Translations under genes and position numbers: made by a program
Notes under the pieces: generated by a model
Database searches by the model: none
What the model saw: the letters and a program-made list of their open reading frames with translations, nothing else
What the model was told of the DNA's origin: nothing
Part shown: one piece after another, positions 48,180-60,300 of the stretch
Layout of the letters: every line of letters starts with the position of its first letter
Numbering within the stretch: position 1 is the first letter of the stretch
Assembly (NCBI GenBank): GCA_037783545.1
Contig: JBBELK010001356.1
Coordinates: forward strand, 24,370-88,369
Length of the DNA: 64,000 nt
Reading direction: 5' to 3'
Source of the DNA: Henricia sp. BOLD:AAB3569
Taxonomy: Eukaryota; Echinodermata; Asteroidea; Spinulosida; Echinasteridae

Positions 48180-49966
48180 TCGTGCGCATGCTCAGTCCTT
48201 CGGACTGTCGTTGACACGGCCCAGTTTGGGACGGGATTTTGGTCAAAGTGTGGTCCAAACGTCGGCAAATTTGGAGGTCGAAAAATGTTCCGACGAACTT
48301 CAAATTTTGCATGCTCCAAAGACTCTATATTGCGCACTTGTCCTAAAAAAATGACAGACTTTCGCCGGGAAATGGCAGAGAAATTTCAGAGTTTAGAAAA
48401 AAAAAGGGGTTGGCGCTTCCTGGATGCTCCCGCAACCTGTGGCTGTCTGTACACACCTCTTTGGTGTACTCCTGACTCGTGCGCATGCTCAGTCCTTCGG
48501 ACTGTCGTTGACACGGCCCAGTTTGGGACGGGATTTTGGTCAAAGTGTGGTCCAAACGTCGGCAAATGTGGAGGTCGAAAAATGTTCCGACGAACTTCAA
48601 ATTTTGCATGCTCCAAAGACTCTATATTGCGCACTTGTCCTAAAAAATTGACAGACTTTCGCCGGGAAATGGCAGAGAAATTTCAGAGTTTAGAAAAAAA
48701 GGGGTTGGCGCTTCCTGGATGCTCCCGCAACCTGTGGCTGTTTGTACACACCTCTTTGGTGTACTCCTGACTCGTGCGCATGCTCAGTCCTTCGGACTGT
48801 CGTTGACACGGCCCAGTTTGGGACGGGATTTTGGTCAAAGTGTGGTCCAAACGTCGGCAAATTTGGAGGTCGAAAAATGTTCCGACGAACTTCAAATTTT
48901 GCATGCTCCAAAGACTCTATATTGCGCACTTGTCCTAAAAAATTGACAGACTTTCGCCGGGAAATGGCAGAGAAATTTCAGAGTTTAGAAAAAAAAGGGG
49001 TTGGCGCTTCCTGGATGCTCCCGCAACCTGTGGCTGTCTGTACACACCTCTTTGGTGTACTCCTGACTCGTGCGCATGCTCAGTCCTTCGGACTGTCGTT
49101 GACACGGCCCAGTTTGGGACGGGATTTTGGTCAAAGTGTGGTCCAAACGTCGGCAAATTTGGAGGTCGAAAAATGTTCCGACGAACTTCAAATTTTCCAT
49201 GCTCCAAAGACTCTATATTGCGCACTTGTCCTAAAAAATTGACAGACTTTCGCCGGGAAATGGCAGAGAAATTTCAGAGTTTAGAAAAAAAAGGGGTTGG
49301 CGCTTCCTGGATGCTCCCGCAACCTGTGGCTGTCTGTACACACCTCTTTGGTGTACTCCTGACTCGTGCGCATGCTCAGTCCTTCGGACTGTCGTTGACA
49401 CGGCCCAGTTTGGGACGGGATTTTGGTCAAAGTGTGGTCCAAACGTCGGCAAATTTGGAGGTCGAAAAATGTTCCGACGAACTTCAAATTTTGATTGCTC
49501 CAAAGACTCTATATTGCGCACTTGTCCTAAAAAATTGACAGACTTTCGCCGGGAAATGGCAGAGAAATTTCAGAGTTTAGAAAAAAAAGGGGTTGGCGCT
49601 TCCTGGATGCTCTCGCAACCTGTGGCTGTCTGTACACACCTCTTTGGTGTACTCCTGACTCGTGCGCATGCTCAGTCCTTCGGACTGTCGTTGACACGGC
49701 CCAGTTTGGGACGGGATTTTGGTCAAAGTGTGGTCCAAACGTCGGCAAATTTGGAGGTCAAAAAATGTTCCGACGAACTTCAAATTTTGCATGCTCCAAA
49801 GACTCTATATTGCGCACTTGTCCTAAAAAATTGACAGACTTTCGCCGGGAAATGGCAGAGAAATTTCAGAGTTTAGAAAAAAAAGGGGTTGGCGCTTCCT
49901 GGATGCTCCCGCAACCTGTGGCTGTCTGTACACACCTCTTTGGTGTACTCCTGACTCGTGCGCATG
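48180..49966. repeat. Satellite segment 17 (beta head, alpha tail)
   Basis: Exactly six monomers plus 11 bp. It begins with beta markers CCTAAAAAAATGACAG (48350), AAATGTGGAGG (48563) and GCTGTTTGTAC (48738). It ends with alpha markers TTTTGATTGC (49489) and GGTCAAAAAATG (49758). It is therefore a recombinant of the two block types. Confidence 0.92.
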
Positions 49967-50254
49967 GGGGCGGTCGGGTTGGCGTACGGGTTCTTTCCTC
50001 GCCTTTCACCTCTGGGGTCCCGGGTTCGAATCCGGGGCGTGTATGTGAATTGGGTTTGCAGTCCCTACTTGACCGCGTGGGTTTTGCCCTGGGGCATTTC
50101 TCTGGGGGTTTTCCTCCCACTTCTAAAACTGCAACTCCTTCTTCGTCATCTCAAGTTGATAATATAGTATAGTTAAAGCTAAAACCGTATAGTTGATGGC
50201 ATAAAGGGCCTTAGTTGCCGAAGATGCCATAAAATATACAACAACAACAACAAC
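49967..50254 (+). mobile_element. SINE, type C, copy 16 (GGGGCGG start)
   Basis: Flanked by ACTCGTGCGCATG at 49954-49966 and 50253-50265. Sequence and flanks match copy 15 closely. Confidence 0.92.
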
Positions 50255-51153
50255 TCGTGCGCATGCTCAGTCCTTCGGACTGTCGTTGACACGGCCCAGT
50301 TTGGGACGGGATTTTGGTCAAAGTGTGGTCCAAACGTCGGCAAATTTGGAGGTCGAAAAATGTTCCGACGAACTTCAAATTTTGCATGCTCCAAAGACTC
50401 TATATTGCGCACTTGTCCTAAAAAAATGACAGACTTTCGCCGGGAAATGGCAGAGAAATTTCAGAGTTTAGAAAAAAAAAGGGGTTGGCGCTTCCTGGAT
50501 GCTCCCGCAACCTGTGGCTGTCTGTACACACCTCTTTGGTGTACTCCTGACTCGTGCGCATGCTCAGTCCTTCGGACTGTCGTTGACACGGCCCAGTTTG
50601 GGACGGGATTTTGGTCAAAGTGTGGTCCAAACGTCGGCAAATGTGGAGGTCGAAAAATGTTCCGACGAACTTCAAATTTTGCATGCTCCAAAGACTCTAT
50701 ATTGCGCACTTGTCCTAAAAAATTGACAGACTTTCGCCGGGAAATGGCAGAGAAATTTCAGAGTTTAGAAAAAAAGGGGTTGGCGCTTCCTGGATGCTCC
50801 CGCAACCTGTGGCTGTTTGTACACACCTCTTTGGTGTACTCCTGACTCGTGCGCATGCTCAGTCCTTCGGACTGTCGTTGACACGGCCCAGTTTGGGACG
50901 GGATTTTGGTCAAAGTGTGGTCCAAACGTCGGCAAATTTGGAGGTCGAAAAATGTTCCGACGAACTTCAAATTTTGCATGCTCCAAAGACTCTATATTGC
51001 GCACTTGTCCTACAAAATTGACAGACTTTCGCCGGGAAATGGCAGAGAAATTTCAGAGTTTAGAAAAAAAAGGGGTTGGCGCTTCCTGGATGCTCCCGCA
51101 ACCTGTGGCTGTCTGTACACACCTCTTTGGTGTACTCCTGACTCGTGCGCATG
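50255..51153. repeat. Satellite segment 18 (beta block)
   Basis: Exactly three monomers plus 11 bp. Beta series: AAAAAAATGACAG (50415), AAATGTGGAGG (50638), GCTGTTTGTAC (50814), CCTACAAAATTG (51010). Confidence 0.93.
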
Positions 51154-51440
51154 GGTCGGTCGGGTTGGCGTACGGGTTCTTTCCTCGCCTTTCACCTCTG
51201 GGGTCCCGGGTTCGAATCCGGGGCGTGTATGTGAATTGGGTTTGCAGTCCCTACTTGACCGCGTGGGTTTTGCCCTGGGGCATTTCTCTGGGGGTTTTCC
51301 TCCCACTTCTAAAACTGCAACTCCTTCTTCGTCATCTCAAGTTGATAATATAGTATAGTTAAAGCTAAAACCGTATAGTTGATGGCATAAAGGGCCTTAG
51401 TTGCCGAAGATGCCATAAAATATACAACAACAACAACAAC
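51154..51440 (+). mobile_element. SINE, type C, copy 17 (GGTCGG start)
   Basis: 287 bp, same start variant as copy 14 and followed, like it, by an alpha block. Right flank TCGTGCGCATG at 51441-51451. Confidence 0.92.
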
Positions 51441-52926
51441 TCGTGCGCATGCTCAGTCCTTCGGACTGTCGTTGACACGGCCCAGTTTGGGACGGGATTT
51501 TGGTCAAAGTGTGGTCCAAACGTCGGCAAATTTGGAGGTCGAAAAATGTTCCGACGAACTTCAAATTTTGCATGCTCCAAAGACTCTATATTGCGCACTT
51601 GTCCTAAAAAATTGACAGACTTTCGCCGGGAAATGGCAGAGAAATTTCAGAGTTTAGAAAAAAAGGGGTTGGCGCTTCCTGGATGCTCCCGCAACCTGTG
51701 GCTGTCTGTACACACCTCTTTGGTGTACTCCTGACTCGTGCGCATGCTCAGTCCTTCGGACTGTCGTTGACACGGCCCAGTTTGGGACGGGATTTTGGTC
51801 AAAGTGTGGTCCAAACGTCGGCAAATTTGGAGGTCGAAAAATGTTCCAACGAACTTCAAATTTTGCATGCTCCAAAGACTCTATATTGCGCACTTGTCCT
51901 AAAAAATTGACAGACTTTCTCCGGGAAATGGCAGAGAAATTTAAGAGTTTAGAAAAAAAGGGGTTGGCGCTTCCTGGATGCTCCCGCAACCTGTGGCTGT
52001 CTGTACACACCTCTTTGGTGTACTCCTGACTCGTGCGCATGCTCAGTCCTTCGGACTGTCGTTGACACGGCCCAGTTGGGACGGGATTTTGGTCAAAGTG
52101 TGGTCCAAACGTCGGCAAATTTGGAGGTCGAAAAATGTTCCGACGAACTTCAAATTTTGCATGCTCCAAAGACTCTATATTGCGCACTTGTCCTAAAAAA
52201 TTGACAGACTTTCGCCGGGAAATGGCAGAGAAATTTCAGAGTTTAGAAAAAAAGGGGTTGGCGCTTCCTGGATGCTCCCGCAACCTGTGGCTGTCTGTAC
52301 ACACCTCTTTGGTGTACTCCTGACTCGTGCGCATGCTCAGTCCTTCGGACTGTCGTTGACACGGCCAGTTTGGGACGGGATTTGGTCAAAGTGTGGTCCA
52401 AACGTCGGCAAATTTGGAGGTCGAAAAATGTTCCGACGAACTTCAAATTTTGATTGCTCCAAAGACTCTATATTGCGCACTTGTCCTAAAAAATTGACAG
52501 ACTTTCGCCGGGAAATGGCAGAGAAATTTCAGAGTTTAGAAAAAAAAGGGGTTGGCGCTTCCTGGATGCTCTCGCAACCTGTGGCTGTCTGTACACACCT
52601 CTTTGGTGTACTCCTGACTCGTGCGCATGCTCAGTCCTTCGGACTGTCGTTGACACGGCCCAGTTTGGGACGGGATTTTGGTCAAAGTGTGGTCCAAACG
52701 TCGGCAAATTTGGAGGTCAAAAAATGTTCCGACGAACTTCAAATTTTGCATGCTCCAAAGACTCTATATTGCGCACTTGTCCTAAAAAATTGACAGACTT
52801 TCGCCGGGAAATGGCAGAGAAATTTCAGAGTTTAGAAAAAAAAGGGGTTGGCGCTTCCTGGATGCTCCCGCAACCTGTGGCTGTCCTGTACACACCTCTT
52901 TGGTGTACTCCTGACTCGTGCGCATG
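51441..52926. repeat. Satellite segment 19 (alpha block)
   Basis: Five monomers plus target, five bases short because of small deletions (CCCAGTTGGGA near 52073, GGCCAGTTTG near 52364, GGATTTGGTC near 52380) and one inserted base (GTCCTGTAC near 52884). Alpha markers GTTCCAACG (51842), TTTCTCCGG (51915), GATTGCTCC (52448) and GGTCAAAAAATG (52720). Confidence 0.92.
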
Positions 52927-53213
52927 GGGGCGGTCGGGTTGGCGTACGGGTTCTTTCCTCGCCTTTCACCTCTGGGGTCCCGGGTTCGAATCCGGGGCGT
53001 GTATGTGAATTGGGTTTGCAGTCCCTACTTGACCGCGTGGGTTTTGCCCTGGGGCATTTCTCTGGGGTTTTCCTCCCACTTCTAAAACTGCAACTCCTTC
53101 TTCGTCATCTCAAGTTGATAATATAGTATAGTTAAAGCTAAAACCGTATAGTTGATGGCATAAAGGGCCTTAGTTGCCGAAGATGCCATAAAATATACAA
53201 CAACAACAACAAC
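52927..53213 (+). mobile_element. SINE, type C, copy 18 (GGGGCGG start)
   Basis: 287 bp with one G fewer in the body G-run (CTGGGGTTTT). Followed by a beta block, as for copies 15, 16 and 20. Confidence 0.92.
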
Positions 53214-54408
53214 TCGTGCGCATGCTCAGTCCTTCGGACTGTCGTTGACACGGCCCAGTTTGGGACGGGATTTTGGTCAAAGTGTGGTCCAAACGTCGGC
53301 AAATTTGGAGGTCGAAAAATGTTCCGACGAACTTCAAATTTTGCATGCTCCAAAGACTCTATATTGCGCACTTGTCCTAAAAAAATGACAGACTTTCGCC
53401 GGAAATGGCAGAGAAATTTCAGAGTTTAGAAAAAAAAGGGGTTGGCGCTTCCTGGATGCTCCCGCAACCTGTGGCTGTCTGTACACACCTCTTTGGTGTA
53501 CTCCTGACTCGTGCGCATGCTCAGTCCTTCGGACTGTCGTTGACACGGCCCAGTTTGGGACGGGATTTTGGTCAAAGTGTGGTCCAAACGTCGGCAAATG
53601 TGGAGGTCGAAAAATGTTCCGACGAACTTCAAATTTTGCATGCTCCAAAGACTCTATATTGCGCACTTGTCCTAAAAAATTGACAGACTTTCGCCGGGAA
53701 ATGGCAGAGAAATTTCAGAGTTTAGAAAAAAAAGGGGTTGGCGCTTCCTGGATGCTCCCGCAACCTGTGGCTGTTTGTACACACCTCTTTGGTGTACTCC
53801 TGACTCGTGCGCATGCTCAGTCCTTCGGACTGTCGTTGACACGGCCCAGTTTGGGACGGGATTTTGGTCAAAGTGTGGTCCAAACGTCGGCAAATTTGGA
53901 GGTCGAAAAATGTTCCGACGAACTTCAAATTTTGCATGCTCCAAAGACTCTATATTGCGCACTTGTCCTACAAAATTGACAGACTTTCGCCGGGAAATGG
54001 CAGAGAAATTTCAGAGTTTAGAAAAAAAAAGGGGTTGGCGCTTCCTGGATGCTCCCGCAACCTGTGGCTGTCTGTACACACCTCTTTGGTGTACTCCTGA
54101 CTCGTGCGCATGCTCAGTCCTTCGGACTGTCGTTGACACGGCCCAGTTTGGGACGGGATTTTGGTCAAAGTGTGGTCCAAACGTCGGCAAATTTGGAGGT
54201 CGAAAAATGTTCCGACGAACTTCAAATTTTGCATGCTCCAAAGACTCTATATTGCGCACTTGTCCTAAAAAATTGACAGACTTTCGCCGGGAAATGGCAG
54301 AGAAATTTCAGAGTTTAGAAAAAAAAGGGGTTGGCGCTTCCTGGATGCTCCCGCAACCTGTGGCTGTCTGTACACACCTCTTTGGTGTACTCCTGACTCG
54401 TGCGCATG
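53214..54408. repeat. Satellite segment 20 (beta block)
   Basis: Exactly four monomers plus 11 bp, one unit more than segment 18. Beta markers AAAAAAATGACAG (53382), AAATGTGGAGG (53597), GCTGTTTGTAC (53772) and CCTACAAAATTG (53968). A one-base loss lies near 53400. Confidence 0.93.
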
Positions 54409-54696
54409 GGTCGGTCGGGTTGGCGTACGGGTTCTTTCCTCGCCTTTCACCTCTGGGGTCCCGGGTTCGAATCCGGGGCGTGTATGTGAATTGGGTTTGC
54501 AGTCCCTACTTGACCGCGTGGGTTTTGCCCTGGGGCATTTCTCTGGGGGTTTTTCCTCCCACTTCTAAAACTGCAACTCCTTCTTCGTCATCTCAAGTTG
54601 ATAATATAGTATAGTTAAAGCTAAAACCGTATAGTTGATGGCATAAAGGGCCTTAGTTGCCGAAGATGCCATAAAATATACAACAACAACAACAAC
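54409..54696 (+). mobile_element. SINE, type C, copy 19 (GGTCGG start)
   Basis: 288 bp with one extra T in GGGGGTTTTTCC. Followed by an alpha block, consistent with the GGTCGG start. Confidence 0.92.
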
Positions 54697-57053
54697 TCGT
54701 GCGCATGCTCAGTCCTTCGGACTGTCGTTGACACGGCCCAGTTTGGGACGGGATTTTGGTCAAAGTGTGGTCCAAACGTCGGCAAATTTGGAGGTCGAAA
54801 AATGTTCCGACGAACTTCAAATTTTGCATGCTCCAAAGACTCTATATTGCGCACTTGTCCTAAAAAATTGACAGACTTTCGCCGGGAAATGGCAGAGAAA
54901 TTTCAGAGTTTAGAAAAAAAGGGGTTGGCGCTTCCTGGATGCTCCCGCAACCTGTGGCTGTCTGTACACACCTCTTTGGTGTACTCCTGACTCGTGCGCA
55001 TGCTCAGTCCTTCGGACTGTCGTTGACACGGCCCAGTTTGGGACGGGATTTTGGTCAAAGTGTGGTCCAAACGTCGGCAAATTTGGAGGTCGAAAAATGT
55101 TCCAACGAACTTCAAATTTTGCATGCTCCAAAGACTCTATATTGCGCACTTGTCCTAAAAATTGACAGACTTTCTCCGGGAAATGGCAGAGAAATTTAAG
55201 AGTTTAGAAAAAAAGGGGTTGGCGCTTCCTGGATGCTCCCGCAACCTGTGGCTGTCTGTACACACCTCTTTGGTGTACTCCTGACTCGTGCGCATGCTCA
55301 GTCCTTCGGACTGTCGTTGACACGGCCCAGTTTGGGACGGGATTTTGGTCAAAGTGTGGTCCAAACGTCGGCAAATTTGGAGGTCGAAAAATGTTCCGAC
55401 GAACTTCAAATTTTGCATGCTCCAAAGACTCTATATTGCGCACTTGTCCTAAAAAATTGACAGACTTTCGCCGGGAAATGGCAGAGAAATTTCAGAGTTT
55501 AGAAAAAAAAGGGGTTGGCGCTTCCTGGATGCTCCCGCAACCTGTGGCTGTCTGTACACACCTCTTTGGTGTACTCCTGACTCGTGCGCATGCTCAGTCC
55601 TTCGGACTGTCGTTGACACGGCCCAGTTTGGGACGGGATTTTGGTCAAAGTGTGGTCCAAACGTCGGCAAATTTGGAGGTCGAAAAATGTTCCAACGAAC
55701 TTCAAATTTTGCATGCTCCAAAGACTCTATATTGCGCACTTGTCCCTAAAAAATTTACAGACTTTCTCCGGGAAATGGCAGAGAAATTTAAGAGTTTAGA
55801 AAAAAAGGGGTTGGCGCTTCCTGGATGCTCCCGCAACCTGTGGCTGTCTGTACACACCTCTTTGGTGTACTCCCTGACTCGTGCGCATGCTCAGTCCTTC
55901 GGACTGTCGTTGACACGGCCCAGTTTGGGACGGGATTTTGGTCAAAGTGTGGTCCAAACGTCGGCAAATTTGGAGGTCGAAAAATGTTCCGACGAACTTC
56001 AAATTTTGCATGCTCCAAAGACTCTATATTGCGCACTTGTCCTAAAAAATTGACAGACTTTCGCCGGGAAATGGCAGAGAAATTTCAGAGTTTAGAAAAA
56101 AAAGGGGTTGGCGCTTCCTGGATGCTCCCGCAACCTGTGGCTGTCTGTACACACCTCTTTGGTGTACTCCTGACTCGTGCGCATGCTCAGTCCTTCGGAC
56201 TGTCGTTGACACGGCCCAGTTTGGGACGGGATTTTGGTCAAAGTGTGGTCCAAACGTCGGCAAATTTGGAGGTCGAAAAATGTTCCATGCTCCAAAGACT
56301 CTATATTGCGCACTTGTCCTAAAAAATTGACAGACTTTCGCCGGGAAATGGCAGAGAAATTTCAGAGTTTAGAAAAAAAAGGGGTTGGCGCTTCCTGGAT
56401 GCTCCCGCAACCTGTGGCTGTCTGTACACACCTCTTTGGTGTACTCCTGACTCGTGCGCATGCTCAGTCCTTCGGACTGTCGTTGACACGGCCCAGTTTG
56501 GGACGGGATTTTGGTCAAAGTGTGGTCCAAACGTCGGCAAATTTGGAGGTCGAAAAATGTTCCGACGAACTTCAAATTTTGATTGCTCCAAAGACTCTAT
56601 ATTGCGCACTTGTCCTAAAAATTGACAGACTTTCGCCGGGAAATGGCAGAGAAATTTCAGAGTTTAGAAAAAAAAGGGGTTGGCGCTTCCTGGATGCTCC
56701 CGCAACCTGTGGCTGTCTGTACACACCTCTTTGGTGTACTCCTGACTCGTGCGCATGCTCAGTCCTTCGGACTGTCGTTGACACGGCCCAGTTTGGGACG
56801 GGATTTTGGTCAAAGTGTGGTCCAAACGTCGGCAAATTTGGAGGTCGAAAAATGTTCCGACGAACTTCAAATTTTGCATGCTCCAAAGACTCTATATTGC
56901 GCACTTGTCCTAAAAAATTGACAGACTTTCGCCGGGAAATGGCAGCGAAATTTCAGAGTTTAGAAAAAAAAGGGGTTGGCGCTTCCTGGATGCTCCCGCA
57001 ACCTGTGGCTGTCTGTACACACCTCTTTGGTGTACTCCTGACTCGTGCGCATG
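54697..57053. repeat. Satellite segment 21 (extended alpha block)
   Basis: Eight monomers plus target minus about 22 bp (deletion at about 56286, GTTCC joining ATGCTCC). The alpha pair GTTCCAACG/TTTCTCCGG appears twice (55097/55170 and 55688/55765), so two units were duplicated within the block. It ends with GATTGCTCC (56579). Confidence 0.92.
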
Positions 57054-57341
57054 GGGGCGGTCGGGTTGGCGTACGGGTTCTTTCCTCGCCTTTCACCTCT
57101 GGGGTCCCGGGTTCGAATCCGGGGCGTGTATGTGAATTGGGTTTGCAGTCCCTACTTGACCGCGTGGGTTTTGCCCTGGGGCATTTCTCTGGGGGTTTTC
57201 CTCCCACTTCTAAAACTGCAACTCCTTCTTCGTCATCTCAAGTTGATAATATAGTATAGTTAAAGCTAAAACCGTATAGTTGATGGCATAAAGGGCCTTA
57301 GTTGCCGAAGATGCCATAAAATATACAACAACAACAACAAC
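57054..57341 (+). mobile_element. SINE, type C, copy 20 (GGGGCGG start)
   Basis: Last SINE in the window, 288 bp, type C markers, flanked by ACTCGTGCGCATG on the left (57041-57053) and TCGTGCGCATG on the right. Confidence 0.92.
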
Positions 57342-60300
57342 TCGTGCGCATGCTCAGTCCTTCGGACTGTCGTTGACACGGCCCAGTTTGGGACGGATTT
57401 TGGTCAAAGTGTGGTCCAAGCGTCGGCAAATTTGGAGGTCGAAAAATGTTCCGACGAACTTCAAATTTTGCATGCTCCAAAGACTCTATATTGCGCACTT
57501 GTCCTAAAAAAATGACAGACTTTCGCCGGGAAATGGCAGAGAAATTTCAGAGTTTAGAAAAAAAAGGGGTTGGCGCTTCCTGGATGCTCCCGCAACCTGT
57601 GGCTGTCTGTACACACCTCTTTGGTGTACTCCTGACTCGTGCGCATGCTCAGTCCTTCGGACTGTCGTTGACACGGCCCAGTTTGGGACGGGATTTTGGT
57701 CAAAGTGTGGTCCAAACGTCGGCAAATGTGGAGGTCGAAAAATGTTCCGACGAACTTCAAATTTTGCATGCTCCAAAGACTCTATATTGCGCACTTGTCC
57801 TAAAAAATTGACAGACTTTCGCCGGGAAATGGCAGAGAAATTTCAGAGTTTAGAAAAAAAAGGGGTTGGCGCTTCCTGGATGCTCCCGCAACCTGTGGCT
57901 GTATGTACACACCTCTTTGGTGTACTCCTGACTCGTGCGCATGCTCAGTCCTTCGGACTGTCGTTGACACGGCCCAGTTTGGGACGGGATTTTGGTCAAA
58001 GTGTGGTCCAAACGTCGGCAAATTTGGAGGTCGAAAAATGTTCGACGAACTTCAAATTTTGCATGCTCCAAAGACTCTATATTGCGCACTTGTCCTAAAA
58101 ATTGACAGACTTTCGCCGGGAAATGGCAGAGAAATTTCAGAGTTTAGAAAAAAAAAGGGGTTGGCGCTTCCTGGATGCTCCCGCAACCTGTGGCTGTCTG
58201 TACACACCTCTTTGGTGTACTCCTGACTCGTGCGCATGCTCAGTCCTTCGGACTGTCGTTGACACGGCCCAGTTTGGGACGGGATTTTGGTCAAAGTGTG
58301 GTCCAAACGTCGGCAAATTTGGAGGTCGAAAAATGTTCCGACGAACTTCAAATTTTGCATGCTCCAAAGACTCTATATTGCGCACTTGTCCTAAAAAATT
58401 GACAGACTTTCGCCGGGAAATGGCAGAGAAATTTCAGAGTTTAGAAAAAAAAGGGGTTGGCGCTTCCTGGATGCTCCCGCAACCTGTGGCTGTCTGTACA
58501 CACCTCTTTGGTGTACTCCTGACTCGTGCGCATGCTCAGTCCTTCGGACAGTCGTTGACACGGCCCAGTTTGGGACGGGGATTTTGGTCAAAGTGTGGTC
58601 CAAACGTCGGCAAATTTGGAGGTCGAAAAATGTTCCGACGAACTTCAAATTGTGCATGCTCCAAAGACTCTATATTGCGCACTTGTCCTAAAAAATTGAC
58701 AGACTTTCGCCGGGAAATGGCAGAGAAATTTCAGAGTTTAGAAAAAAAGGGGTTGGCGCTTCCTGGATGCTCCCGCAACCTGTGGCTGTCTGTACACACC
58801 TCTTTGGTGTACTCCTGACTCGTGCGCATGCTCAGTCCTTCGGACTGTCGTTGACACGGCCCAGTTTGGGACGGGATTTTGGTCAAAGTGTGGTCCAAAC
58901 GTCGGCAAATTTGGAGGTCGAAAAATGTTCCGACGAACTTCAAATTTTGCATGCTCCAAAGACTCTATATTGCGCACTTGTTCTAAAAAAATGACAGACT
59001 TTCGCCGGGAAATGGCAGATAAATTTCAGAGTTTAGAAAAAAAAAGGGGTTGGCGCTTCCTGGATGCTCCCGCAACCTGTGGCTGTCTGTACACACCTCT
59101 TTGGTGTACTCCTGACTCCGTGCGCATGCTCAGTCCTTCGGACTGTCGTTGACACGGCCCAGTTTTTGACGGGATTTTGGTCAAAGTGTGGTCCAAACGT
59201 CGGCAAATTTGGAGGTCGAAAAATGTTCCGACGAACTTCAAATTTTGCATGCTCCAAAGACTCTATATTGCGCACTTGTCCTAAAAAATTGACAGACTTT
59301 CGCCGGAAATGGCAGAGAAATTTCAGAGTTTAGAAAAAAAAGGGGTTGGCGCTTCCTGGATGCTCCCGCAACCTGTGGCTGTCTGTACACACCTCTTTGG
59401 TGTACTCCTGACTCGTGCGCATGCTCAGTCCTTCGGACTGTCGTTGACACGGCCCAGTTTGGGACGGGATTTTGGTCAAAGTGTTGTCCAAACGTCGGCA
59501 AATTTGGAGGTCGAAAAATGTTCCGACGAACTTCAAATTTTGCATGCTCCAAAGACTCTATATTGCGCACTTGTCCTAAAAAAATGACAGACTTTCGCCG
59601 GGAAATGGCAGAGAAATTTCAGAGTTTAGAAAAAAAAAGGGGTTGGCGCTTCCTGGATGCTCCCGCAACCTGTGGCTGTCTGTACACACCTCTTTGGTGT
59701 ACTCCTGACCCGTGCGCATGCTCAGTCCTTCGGACTGTCGTTGACACGGCCCAGTTTGGGACGGGATTTTGGTCAAAGTGTGGTCCAAACGTCGGCAAAT
59801 TTGGAGGTCGAAAAATGTTCCGACGAACTTCAAATTTTGCATGCTCCAAAGACTCTATATTGCGCACTTGTCCTAAAAAATTGACAGACTTTCGCCGGGA
59901 AATGGCAGAGAAATTTCAGAGTTTAGAAAACAAAGGGGTTGGCGCTTCCTGGATGCTCCCGCAACCTGTGGCTGTCTGTACACACCTCTTTGGCGTACTC
60001 CTGACTCGTGCGCATGCTCAGTCCTTCGGACTGTCGTTGACACGGCCCAGTTTGGGACGGGATTTTGGTCAAAGTGTGGTCCAAACGTCGGCAAATTTGG
60101 AGGTTGAAAAATGTTCCGACGAACTTCAAATTTTGCATGCTCCAAAGACTCTATATTGCGCACTTGTCCTAAAAAATTGACAGACTTTCGCCGGGAAATG
60201 GCAGAGAAATTTCAGAGTTTAGAAAAAAAAGGGGTTGGGCGCTTCCTGGATGCTCCCGCAACCTGTGGCTGTCTGTACACACCTCTTTGGTGTACTCCTG

